A stretch of 42,485 bases of DNA from JBCCCJ01 sp039029315 (lineage in GTDB: Bacteria > Bacteroidota > Bacteroidia > J057), in the NCBI GenBank assembly GCA_039029315.1, contig JBCCGK010000104.1, positions 1 through 42,485 of the forward strand, in the 5' to 3' direction. The position numbers and the translations under genes are program-made. Shown here one piece after another: positions 24,924 to 32,840 of the stretch (positions are counted from its first letter, which is position 1; the number at the start of each line of letters is the position of its first letter). Below the pieces are notes generated by a model. It saw only the letters and a list, made by a program, of their open reading frames with translations, did not search any database and was not told where the DNA came from.

Positions 24924-25304
24924 TGTCGGCCAAAAAAAAATGCCCCTCCCCCAAAAAAACTCCGAAGGGATAACAAAAAACAGGAACCCTATCCCATTTA
25001 CCTTCAGGTTTGTATTGACAGGAAAAAATTCCGCAAGCACTCTGGTGTGTTTGTGATGGAGAAAGATTGGGATGATGCGCGTCAAAGGCTGAAAAGATCT
25101 GGCTGCAACCACAAGGAAATGAATATGATTTTGACCCGACTGCTTGGTCAGGCAATTGAAGTGATGATTGACATGCGCCTACATCAGATTCCGATTACCA
25201 TGGATCGGTTCAAAAAAGTATTCGAAAATCCTGGTGGGAATGAGGACTTTCTTGCCTATTGGGAGGGAGCTCATAAAGAAGGATGTGGAGAATTCCTGAA
25301 TTAG
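24923..25304 (+). pseudogene. N-terminal remnant of a second tyrosine integrase, frameshifted and truncated
   Basis: A frame opened by ATG 24923 (MSAKKKCPSPKKTPKG) stops at TAA 24971-24973. The next frame carries on as KKQEPYPIYLQVCIDRKKF and GVFVMEKDWDDARQRLK, which is the arm-binding domain of a Bacteroidota integrase. It continues through FLAYWEGAHKE and ends at TAG 25302-25304, where a normal protein would enter the core-binding domain. A one-base shift near the A-run at about 24970-24990, plus the missing catalytic two-thirds, marks it as dead. It points away from the intact int gene and is a trace of an earlier element at the same site. Confidence 0.75.
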
Positions 25305-25709
25305 TATGTCATCGTCTCACATGTTGACAAACTCTCAGAAGACAAGACCTTCCTGGAAACGTCTGGTATTGAATAATCAATTTGCCCGAATCGTTTCGGT
25401 GATTTGCGTAAGCTCAAAATAATGATCAGCTTTTATTTACCGCTTACTACAGAAAGTGCTGCAGTCAAAGGACAATTATTGATATTCTTAATCTTCATCT
25501 TATTTTTTATCTGTTACCACTAGGTAACCACTTTTTTGCAGATCCCACCATTTTTCTATTGAAAAGTAGCAAATTGTAACTTTTAATGGTTACATTTGGT
25601 AACAATTAATCATAAAAAAACAAAAGCTTTGGACTGCCCAGGGTAGAACGAATGCACACAGATACGCAGGTATTATGTGTCTGTTACATAATTTTTTTGA
25701 AGAAATCGT
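25305..25709. other. Gene-free stretch with clustered GTTAC/GTAAC motifs
   Basis: No coding frame is convincing here. Five GTTAC/GTAAC motifs cluster at about 25512-25612, with GGTTACA and GGTAACA close together. The segment 25523-25537 (GGTAACCACTTTTTT) is the exact reverse complement of 31520-31534. The cluster may hold the promoter and operator of the gene at 25710, or the edge of an old mobile unit. Confidence 0.4.
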
Positions 25710-26474
25710 ATGGAAAGAACAGCCCTTGTGATTTTTCTGTTATGCGCTTTTGCGACACACACCCTTTTGGGGCAGGAAGTATCGGATACGCTACAATACA
25801 ATGGTTCTCTTACTGTAGGTGGTTCCTATAAAACTGGTTTGCTCAATCAAGCAAGCATAACGGGAAGTTTTGAAAACACATTCAAAAAATCTGATTGGGC
25901 ATTGTATAACAGAACCTCCTATTTTTATTCTGAAGTGAATAATGTTCGACTATTTGATGATTGGACAGTTGTTTCCAAGCTAAGTTACTCGTTTACAAAG
26001 GGAGCAAAAATTTCCCCAACTCTATTCCACCTGTATAAAAGCAATCTTTTATTCAGGATTCTCAACAGTCACCGCTTCCTTGCTGGCGCGAGCATTACTT
26101 CACTGCAAAACCCAAAGACCTTGTTGTATGCCGGAGTCGGGTTTGATAATACCAATTATGGTGGAGAAAAATTTATGAATAGTGATCTGATCAATTCCAA
26201 CAGAAGATTTGGGATCTCTGCCGTTCACTTGGAGAACACGCATCAATTTGCCGACAAAAAATTTTCGTTGACCTATAGTTTGTTCTATTTCCAATCATTG
26301 AAAGAAGCTACAGATTATACGCTTTGGATTATCCCAAGCTTTCAGGTAGCACTCAGTAAAAAATTGTCCTTTGCGATCAATTATGACATCAGATACAGAA
26401 ATGTCCATCTGGTTGATTTGCCGGCAATTAACCAGGCGTTAACGGCTAATCTGCGCATTGTATTTGATAAATAA
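25710..26474 (+). CDS. DUF481-like outer-membrane beta-barrel protein
   Basis: This 254-residue protein has a signal peptide (about 1-21, ending LLGQE). The rest alternates amphipathic strands typical of a small outer-membrane barrel (GSLTVGGSYKTGLL, SFENTFKKSDWALYNRTSYF, KLSFAINYDIRYRN), ending in a strand LTANLRIVF with the C-terminal aromatic residue used for barrel insertion. The pattern resembles DUF481 proteins, whose function is not known. A GTTAC-rich region precedes it and no partner gene overlaps it. Confidence 0.7.
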   Translation: MERTALVIFLLCAFATHTLLGQEVSDTLQYNGSLTVGGSYKTGLLNQASITGSFENTFKKSDWALYNRTSYFYSEVNNVRLFDDWTVVSKLSYSFTKGAKISPTLFHLYKSNLLFRILNSHRFLAGASITSLQNPKTLLYAGVGFDNTNYGGEKFMNSDLINSNRRFGISAVHLENTHQFADKKFSLTYSLFYFQSLKEATDYTLWIIPSFQVALSKKLSFAINYDIRYRNVHLVDLPAINQALTANLRIVFDK

Positions 26475-26595
26475 ATCTATTGGATGAAAGTCAGATGATT
26501 TAGAAGCCCATGTATCTGATGTAGTTTTTGGAAGACCTAAACTCGGATTAACACTCAAAGAATCACCTTTTGACAAACGGTTTCAATTTTACATT

Positions 26596-27054
26596 ATGAG
26601 CAAGACGATTCCATTTAAGAATTTCACACGGAATGAAAAGGTTTTTTTCATTGGGCTGCTGGTTTGGATTTTGTTGCAAATCAGCAGGCTTGTTGCCATT
26701 CCTTTGATCGATGATATCAATGCCGGTTCGGAATCAGCTGCATGGCTGTATCCTGCATACCTTGACTTATTTGCGGCAGTATTCGCCTTACCATTGATTG
26801 GGGCACTTCTGAGATGGCCGGGACTCATTTCCTGGACTTCCGCTATTGTCTATCTGGCAATTTCCATTGTGGACCATTTTGGGAATTTTGTTACTGTCGG
26901 TGCTGCTGGACCTCCTTCGATCGTAGATGAAGGCATGAATCCCTTCCTTGCACCCGCCATCATGACAGCCATTGACGCCTTCTTTTTGATCCTTTTGCTG
27001 GTGCCGGGATATCGTCGCCTTTTCTTCAAACTGACGGGAGAAGAATCCAAGTAA
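26596..27054 (+). CDS. Small four-helix inner-membrane protein
   Basis: This 152-residue protein is predicted to have four membrane segments (about 16-36, 48-70, 74-94 and 115-138), with a basic, charged C-terminus. A conserved-looking loop, GAAGPPSIVDEGMNPF, sits between helices 3 and 4. I recognise no family and no enzymatic motif. It stands alone between the barrel gene and the propeller-like genes on the same strand. Confidence 0.65.
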   Translation: MSKTIPFKNFTRNEKVFFIGLLVWILLQISRLVAIPLIDDINAGSESAAWLYPAYLDLFAAVFALPLIGALLRWPGLISWTSAIVYLAISIVDHFGNFVTVGAAGPPSIVDEGMNPFLAPAIMTAIDAFFLILLLVPGYRRLFFKLTGEESK

Positions 27055-27196
27055 AAATTAACTCAAAATATGTATTACTTAGCTACAGCGTAATCAAAGT
27101 CTTTTGTCATGCTTTGGACCTCCCTCACACAAGCCGTGCCTCCTGAAAGGAGACTTCAAGCAAGGCCTTTTCTCCGAAAAAATGGATTCTCGCCAG

Positions 27197-27222
27197 CCCC
27201 TCCTCCTCTGGCCAAGGAGGGG
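27197..27222. repeat. Small palindrome in a repeat-like intergenic stretch
   Basis: CCCCTCCT (27197-27204) and AGGAGGGG (27215-27222) form an 8-bp hairpin with a loop containing CTGGCC. The surrounding sequence (about 27110-27270) is GC-richer than its neighbours and resembles dispersed intergenic repeats of Bacteroidota. An open frame running through it into the next gene is taken as non-coding. Confidence 0.4.
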
Positions 27223-27314
27223 TGGCAGGCAGCGCACCAGACTACCGATCGGCGAAAGGGGAGATTTGGGCAATGGAAAAGATCAAATATTACGCAGTAT
27301 TAACATTCATCAAC

Positions 27315-28541
27315 ATGAAAAAGTTAGAAACATTCATTTTTACAGTCGCATTCACCTTTGCCATTTCATTGGTTCATGCCCAATCAATAGAAGCCATTGG
27401 AGCTTTGGAGTTTAGCCCCGAGGGGGTATTGTTTGTAGGAGATAATTTGTCAGGCGCGATTCACGCCATTGATTTACGCGCAGAAAGTCGGACAGCAAAA
27501 ACATTTGAAATCAATGTGTACAATGTCGATGCGCGGATAGCTACTATCTTAGGTACTGCTCCCCATCACATACAGATCAATGATTTGGCTGTACACCCCA
27601 AAAGTGGGGAAGCCTATCTTTCTGTCACCCGAGGACATGGGGTGGAAGCTTTGCCTGCCCTGATAAAAATAGATGCAGAGAATGCGTTACATGCTGTTGA
27701 TGTAAGCGCTACACAAACTACTTCTCAAATGTTGAGTAAAGTGCCTGATCTCAGTATGAAATTTAGGCCTCGTGGCTCCATGATGTCCCCCCCTACAGCC
27801 AAAGATATTGCCAAAGCTCAACGCTCCCGGCGTATGTTTTCCATCATGGATATGGAATATCACAAGGGAGAACTGTTTGTTTCGGGAGTAAGCAATGAAG
27901 AGTTCAGTTCTGTATTACGCAGAATGCCGTATCCTTTTACAGGAAAAGAGAGCATCAGCAATATTGAAATGTTTCATATCGCACATGACCAATATGAAAG
28001 TCGTGCACCTATCCGCTCTATGAAGATCAAAAATATTGATGGCATAGACCAAATCGTTGCTGCTTACACCTGTAGTCCAATCGTATTAATTCCCTTGACT
28101 GATTTAACGGACGGAGCGAAGGTCAAAGCTAGAACGCTTGGCGATATGGGAAATGGGCAACCTCTTGATATGGTTTCCTTCAATCTGATGGGGCAAGAAA
28201 TGTTATTTGTAACCAATAGTGGTAGGACGCCCCAAGTGATACCGCTGAAAGGCTTGAATAATGCTAAGGTCGTTACTGATAAAGACTTTGAAAGAGGAGG
28301 AAAATTGGATTTAAGTCCTGTGATGCCCTATGGTCCTATGGGAGAAGGTGTCATGTTCGTAGGATCTTCTCTTCACATTGATTTACTAAATGAAAATCAC
28401 TTTGTGTCCCTGACCAGAGATGCACCAACAGGGAGTTTGGATTTGGAAACACTTATGACAATGGCTCCTTTTAAAATGAACAATATTGAGGCTGCTGAAT
28501 TTGATTTTCCAAGCTATAAGCCCGCCCAAGGAAAGGAATAA
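27315..28541 (+). CDS. Secreted propeller-like protein, first of a tandem pair
   Basis: The protein is 408 residues from ATG 27315; the open frame extends upstream through a repeat region and that part is rejected. A clear signal peptide (about 1-23, ending VHAQ) leads to a mature chain whose repeated blade-like motifs (GVLFVGDNLSGAIHAID, INDLAVHPKSGEAYLSVTRG, GELFVSGVSNEEFSSVL, EMLFVTNSGRTPQVI) suggest a beta-propeller exported to the periplasm or surface. No catalytic family is recognised. It is closely similar along its whole length to the product of 28872-30044, so the two arose by tandem duplication. A palindromic element separates them. Confidence 0.75.
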   Translation: MKKLETFIFTVAFTFAISLVHAQSIEAIGALEFSPEGVLFVGDNLSGAIHAIDLRAESRTAKTFEINVYNVDARIATILGTAPHHIQINDLAVHPKSGEAYLSVTRGHGVEALPALIKIDAENALHAVDVSATQTTSQMLSKVPDLSMKFRPRGSMMSPPTAKDIAKAQRSRRMFSIMDMEYHKGELFVSGVSNEEFSSVLRRMPYPFTGKESISNIEMFHIAHDQYESRAPIRSMKIKNIDGIDQIVAAYTCSPIVLIPLTDLTDGAKVKARTLGDMGNGQPLDMVSFNLMGQEMLFVTNSGRTPQVIPLKGLNNAKVVTDKDFERGGKLDLSPVMPYGPMGEGVMFVGSSLHIDLLNENHFVSLTRDAPTGSLDLETLMTMAPFKMNNIEAAEFDFPSYKPAQGKE

Positions 28542-28566
28542 GTCCTAAGAGTCTGTTGAAAAAATA

Positions 28567-28827
28567 TGAGTCATCCCAAATTTTTTGGTTAGAAACACGT
28601 CCCTGACGTCATTCCGGACAATGGAGCGAGCGAAGCAAGCGAAATCGATCCCGATCGGATGGTCTGGTGCGCTGCGGAATCTACCAATCTGGCTTTAAAT
28701 CCCCTTTGTCAGAGATAAAAAAGAGACGACAGGAGAGGTAGATTCCAGGTTCTTTTTCCTCGTTTCTCTTGGAAAAAGCCCCGGAATGACGTCCGGGACA
28801 TGTATATGGAAATTCGGGATGACGCAT
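28567..28827. repeat. Long imperfect palindrome (MITE-like or REP-like element)
   Basis: The left arm (about 28567-28621, GTCATCCCAAAT ... CTGACGTCATTCCGG) is matched by the reverse complement of the right arm (about 28780-28827, CCGGAATGACGTCCGGGAC ... CGGGATGAC). The arms are about 50 bp and the middle is about 160 bp and GC-rich. It has no open frame. It lies exactly between the two propeller paralogues, just upstream of the copy that lacks a signal peptide. The type of element is inferred from structure only. Confidence 0.65.
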
Positions 28828-28871
28828 GTGTTATACACGTTCTTATTTTGAACGAAAGAATCATCATCAAC

Positions 28872-30044
28872 ATGTGTTCAATGATTACTGGAACTTTTTC
28901 TCCCAATCCCCACGAAATCCAATCACTGGGCGTTCTCGAATTTAGTGAGGAAGGTATCCTATTTGCCGGTGACAACACCTCAGGAGCGATCCATGCTTTT
29001 GACTTTACGGCTGAAAGCAAGGCCACAGATCCATTTGAGATATATGTGTACAACATAGATGCACAAATAGCGGCTGTTTTGGGGACTTCTCAAGCCAATG
29101 TGCAGATCAATGATATAGCGGTACATCCCAAAAGTGGGGAAGTGTATCTTTCAGTAACTCGTGGGCACGGCATGGATGCTGTAGCTGCTTTGGCAAAGGT
29201 AGATGTGGCGAATCAACTCCATATTGTCGAGGTATCTACGCTGACCATCACTTCCCAGGTCCTGAATAAGGTTCCAGACGGTGAGAAACGGATTGCCTTG
29301 CGTGGTGTTGCGGGTTCGCCTCCCACAAAGAAGGATATTGCCAAATCGAAGTGGCCCTTACGCATGCTTTCGATCGTGGCCATGGAGTATCACCAGGGCG
29401 AATTGTTTGTTTCAGGAATCAGCAATGAAGAATTCTCTTCGGTGCTGCGAAGAATCCCCTATCCTTTTAAGGGGGAAGAAAGCATCAGCAAGGTTGAGAT
29501 GTATCATATTGTGCACGACAATTACGAAAGCCGTGCGCCCATTCGATCCATGGTGGTGAAACAGATTGATGACATAGATCAATTGGTAGCCGCCTATACC
29601 TGTAGCCCATTGGTATTAATTCCTTTGGACGAATTACAAAATGAGGCAAAAGTTAGCGCCAGAACCATAGGCGATATGGGGAATGGTCAACCCATTGATA
29701 TGGTTCCTTTTTCTTTGAATGGGGAGGAAATGCTATATGTTACCAATAATAGTAGAAGTCCGCTGGTCATTCCGGTACGTGGGCTCCAACATGCCAAAGT
29801 AGTTACGGATCAGGACTTTGAACGAGGAGGCAAAGTGGACTTACATCCCATGATGCCCTTTGGACCAATAGGTAAGTCCATCATGTTTACGGGGGCTTCT
29901 CTCCGTATTGACTTATTGAATGAGCGACAGTTTGTCTCTTTGAATAGAGATGCAGAAAGCGGTAGTCTGGATCTGGAAACTGTTTTTACCAAGTTTCCAT
30001 TCCGCATGCATAATATCATTGGAGAATTTGATATTCCAAGATGA
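28872..30044 (+). CDS. Propeller-like paralogue without a convincing signal peptide
   Basis: The protein is 390 residues from ATG 28872; an upstream ATG at 28800 lies inside the palindromic element. It aligns with the first copy from LGVLEFSEEGILFAGDN to the end, but where the first copy has a hydrophobic signal peptide this one starts MCSMITGTFSPNPHE. Either secretion has been lost, another route is used, or the true 5' end was removed when the neighbouring palindrome was inserted. The CATCAACATG context of the first copy's start is kept here, supporting this ATG as the ancestral start. The stop overlaps the next ATG (ATGA), so it is still in an operon with the Ig-like protein. Confidence 0.7.
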   Translation: MCSMITGTFSPNPHEIQSLGVLEFSEEGILFAGDNTSGAIHAFDFTAESKATDPFEIYVYNIDAQIAAVLGTSQANVQINDIAVHPKSGEVYLSVTRGHGMDAVAALAKVDVANQLHIVEVSTLTITSQVLNKVPDGEKRIALRGVAGSPPTKKDIAKSKWPLRMLSIVAMEYHQGELFVSGISNEEFSSVLRRIPYPFKGEESISKVEMYHIVHDNYESRAPIRSMVVKQIDDIDQLVAAYTCSPLVLIPLDELQNEAKVSARTIGDMGNGQPIDMVPFSLNGEEMLYVTNNSRSPLVIPVRGLQHAKVVTDQDFERGGKVDLHPMMPFGPIGKSIMFTGASLRIDLLNERQFVSLNRDAESGSLDLETVFTKFPFRMHNIIGEFDIPR

Positions 30045-31165
30045 AACAAAGAATCCCTTGCCTTGATAGTTGGCTTCATATACTCATTGTTCTTCTGATG
30101 GCCTCTCATTCAGCGGTATTCTCACAAACTCCTTATCACCTCGTTTTACCAAATGAAGTGAACGGGACCGTTCAACTGAATATCTCAGCCATTCCAGGTC
30201 TGAATCCTGAAAAATCCGGGTACGAATATGTATCTGTTTTTGTGCAACATGAAGGAGAAGCAGATGGTTCGTACGCCGTTCAGGGACGACATACCATTGA
30301 AGGAGAATATTTGGTGTTTGCTCCCTATTTCCCATGGGAAAGGGGCATGATCTATGTCGTCAGAATAAAAGACCCTGATACTGATCATAGCTATTCTTAT
30401 CGATCATTTCAGGTAGCAAAGAAGCCAGCGATTGACAAGGCGGAAGTGGTAGCCATATACCCATCAGCTAGTGAACTTCCCGAAAACCTGCTGCGTTTCT
30501 ATCTCTATTTCAATACGCCCATGAAAAAAGGGCAGGCATTGGAACACATAGAATTGACTGATGCTTCGGGGAATATTGACGAGCATGCTTTTATGGAATT
30601 TAAGCAAGAGTTGTGGAGTCCTGATGGGAAACGACTTACGCTTTTATTCGATCCCGGCCGGATCAAAAGAGGAGTTTCTACGAATATGGAGCTAGGCCCA
30701 GCCTTGCTTGAGGGCAAGCGATACCAATTACACATATCTGCTGCCTGGCAAGATGTATATGGACAAGAATTGTTCGTGAAGACAACGAAAGATTTTGTCG
30801 TCGGTAAAGCCTACCGTCAATCTATCAACCTACAAGATTGGGGAATCCACAAACCAGCAGCAAATAGCTACGATCCATTACGTATTCATTTTGATAGAAT
30901 CATGGACCACGCCTTAGTCCAATCCATGGTTCAAATAGAAGACGGAGAACAAAACCTCATCCCAGGTCATTGGGAAATTTCTGAACAAGAACAATGGCTA
31001 CTATTTATTCCAGCGCAAGCGTGGCAAAAAGGAAGGTATCAAATTGTGATCGATAGTCGCCTGGAAGATGTAGCGGGTAACAATCTTCAAGGCCTGCTAG
31101 ATCAAAAACAAACAAAGGAAGAGAATCAAGGCGATACGCGGCATGTTATTGATTTCGACATATAA
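30041..31165 (+). CDS. Secreted protein with SbsA-like Ig domains
   Basis: This 374-residue protein has an N-terminal signal peptide (about 1-29, ending VFSQ). Two segments resemble bacterial Ig-like/SbsA domains: about 135-250 (PENLLRFYLYFNTPMKKGQ) and about 280-355 (DPLRIHFDRIMDHAL ... RYQIVIDSRLEDVAGN). These domains usually form extended surface or periplasmic modules. The start overlaps the stop of the propeller paralogue, so the two are translated together and probably work together in the envelope. No enzyme motif is visible. Confidence 0.7.
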   Translation: MKQRIPCLDSWLHILIVLLMASHSAVFSQTPYHLVLPNEVNGTVQLNISAIPGLNPEKSGYEYVSVFVQHEGEADGSYAVQGRHTIEGEYLVFAPYFPWERGMIYVVRIKDPDTDHSYSYRSFQVAKKPAIDKAEVVAIYPSASELPENLLRFYLYFNTPMKKGQALEHIELTDASGNIDEHAFMEFKQELWSPDGKRLTLLFDPGRIKRGVSTNMELGPALLEGKRYQLHISAAWQDVYGQELFVKTTKDFVVGKAYRQSINLQDWGIHKPAANSYDPLRIHFDRIMDHALVQSMVQIEDGEQNLIPGHWEISEQEQWLLFIPAQAWQKGRYQIVIDSRLEDVAGNNLQGLLDQKQTKEENQGDTRHVIDFDI

Positions 31166-31297
31166 AATGGCATAAGCAGTCGGTTTGGCTCCTACTCTTT
31201 GAGGGGTTCATCCTGGTCTCTCCTACTATAAAAATTCTGACTTATGTAGAGCTTAGTTCTTGTAGGTTAACGCATGTTGTTGCTAAATAAATATGAC

Positions 31298-31464
31298 TAA
31301 GAGACTGTTTGAACATCTGTTACTTATTTTTTGTATGCGTCTTTTTTCCTCATTCTGCGGCTTTTTTTGTTCTCATAGCACCACTATGAAAACAAAAAAG
31401 AGCCTTGCCTGAGAAAAAAATACACGATAAAAATTCTCAGCACAGATTCCCAAACAGTCTCTTA
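31298..31464. mobile_element. 167-bp MITE-like palindrome with 22-bp terminal inverted repeats
   Basis: The left end TAAGAGACTGTTTGAACATC (31298 on) is matched by the reverse complement of the right end (31443-31464), differing only at the AAC/GGA position. Inside, CTTTTTTTGTTCTCATAG and CTATGAAAACAAAAAAG are also inverted copies, so almost the whole element folds into one hairpin. It has no coding frame. Ends of the form GAGACTGTTTG suggest a non-autonomous derivative of an IS with similar ends. No clear target duplication was found. Confidence 0.7.
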
Positions 31465-31465
31465 A

Positions 31466-31545
31466 TGTAATGAAAGTTACATATTGTTACTATTGGTATG
31501 GATAATTTGCTCTATTTGGAAAAAAGTGGTTACCAGGAGTGAAAG
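31466..31545. repeat. GTTAC-rich segment inverted relative to 25523-25590
   Basis: AAAAAAGTGGTTACC (31520-31534) is the exact reverse complement of 25523-25537. Upstream of it, AAAGTTACA and ATTTGCT echo the reverse complement of about 25563-25582. The rest of the similarity is patchy. The two copies bracket the envelope genes at 25710-31165. Confidence 0.4.
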
Positions 31546-31622
31546 GGATTAATTCTGCAAATACTCCTTTTCAATGATTCAAGCTGGAGATGTAATGAAG
31601 TTCCCAAACCAAGGTGCTACCC

Positions 31623-31667
31623 CTAAGCCTTCAACATCTCCTCCTCACTTACCTTATCCACGATTTT
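31623..31667 (-). pseudogene. C-terminal remnant of a tyrosine integrase (14 codons plus stop)
   Basis: The minus strand reads KIVDKVSEEEMLKA then TAG. The intact integrase at 23410-24645 ends KIVDKVKEEEMLKAWG. Nucleotide similarity extends a little past the stop, where both copies share a CTACCCC-type sequence. Upstream coding sequence is not recognisable. It marks the integrase end of an older, mostly deleted element. Confidence 0.8.
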
Positions 31668-32057
31668 GGTACCCATCCACCCCAGAGATTTCTATGTCAA
31701 CATGTCTCCAGCGATCTTGGGACAAGGCATGTCCACAATCATCTTCGTCTCCTCCCCTCATTTGGATGAATGAGAGGGGCATGTTGCGTCAGGATTTCTT
31801 TCCGCTTGAGCAATTACCAATTATTGCCAAAATATCTTACATTGTAGACTAAGTACTTTGGAACCAAAATTTCTAGTGAGGCGTATTTGACTCTCTCAAA
31901 ATGAGGAACTGGCAAGAAGAAATCTGCTTTTCAGCAGCGAAGGCCATGTAGGAAGCTCCGCTTGAGGGGCAGACTAAGGGCAAGAGAGGGGGATACCATA
32001 AAAAAATTCTGTTCCAAAATACCAGGCAGCCAAAGGAACTCATGATTTCTTATCGTT
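31668..32057. other. Gene-free stretch before the ECF sigma gene
   Basis: A 92-codon open frame from 31574 runs through the antisense of the integrase remnant and is not believed. No terminator, repeat or conserved gene is recognised in this stretch. The promoter of the ECF sigma gene presumably lies near its right end but could not be identified. Confidence 0.4.
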
Positions 32058-32699
32058 TTGAAAGAGAAATCCTCATATGACAAACTACAAATCGAAACAC
32101 GCCAACTCGCGCAGCGTTTGGCAAATGGGGATGCAGAGGCGATTGAAGAAATCTATCGGACCTATTATCAACGGCTTGTCTATTATGGCATTCAGGTGAT
32201 AGGAAAAGCGCATCGCTTGGAAGTAGAAGATACCATTCAGGATTTTTTTATGTGGTTGGCCCAACATTACACCAAATTAAAAAAGGTGCGTGATGTTGAG
32301 GTGTATATGTTTCAATCCATTCGCCGAAATCTACAATCCCGTATCCTAGGCATTCATCATTCACAGAGAAGCTTTGAGAGGTATGTCGAAAGAACGCTAC
32401 CGCTCCAGGAGACAGCGGGTCATTCTCCTGAGCAACTCTATATTCATCAGGAACAGCAACACGGACAAGCCTCACGCATCCAAACTGAATTGGCCAACCT
32501 TCCTCGATATCAACGAGAAATTTTGTACCTCCGGTACTTCGAAGATAAATCCTACAAGGAAATTGCAGCCATCCTCTCCATTAGTGATCAGGTTGCATAC
32601 AACTATGTATCCCGGGCAATCAAAAACCTGAAGAAACACCTGGGCAATTTCTCTCTTCTCTCTCTGTTTCTGCTAGCTGGTGCAGGAATAATTGGTTAA
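32058..32699 (+). CDS. ECF RNA polymerase sigma factor
   Basis: This 213-residue sigma-70 ECF protein has region 2 at about 20-90 (DAEAIEEIYRTYYQRLVYYG, DTIQDFFMWL) and region 4 at about 145-200 (LPRYQREILYLRYFEDKSYK, then SDQVAYNYVSRAIKNL as recognition helix). There is no ATG in the N-terminal part. The only reasonable start is TTG 32058, since an in-frame TGA lies at 32043-32045. The C-terminus ends in a short hydrophobic tail (LLSLFLLAGAGIIG). It is followed after 141 bp by fecR and then susC/susD, the standard arrangement in which FecR relays a signal from the outer-membrane transporter to the sigma factor. Confidence 0.9.
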   Translation: MKEKSSYDKLQIETRQLAQRLANGDAEAIEEIYRTYYQRLVYYGIQVIGKAHRLEVEDTIQDFFMWLAQHYTKLKKVRDVEVYMFQSIRRNLQSRILGIHHSQRSFERYVERTLPLQETAGHSPEQLYIHQEQQHGQASRIQTELANLPRYQREILYLRYFEDKSYKEIAAILSISDQVAYNYVSRAIKNLKKHLGNFSLLSLFLLAGAGIIG

Positions 32700-32840
32700 T
32701 TCGCGGATAACTCAAAACTCGATCTGGGACCTCCTTTGCTCTACATTTCTCCAGCTCAGCAACTTTTTCAAAAAAAAAACAATAAAGAGGGTTAGAAATC
32801 ATCTGCCTTCCCTATCTCTTACTATCCGATCAACTGAAGC

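Noticed and set aside
27222..27314. Upstream extension of the first propeller protein
   Set aside because: It runs through a repeat-like intergenic stretch and would bury the clear signal peptide that starts at 27315.
28800..28871. Upstream start for the second propeller protein
   Set aside because: The first codons lie in the right arm of the palindromic element and do not form a signal peptide.
31574..31852. 92-codon open frame
   Set aside because: It crosses the antisense of the integrase remnant and has no protein-like features.
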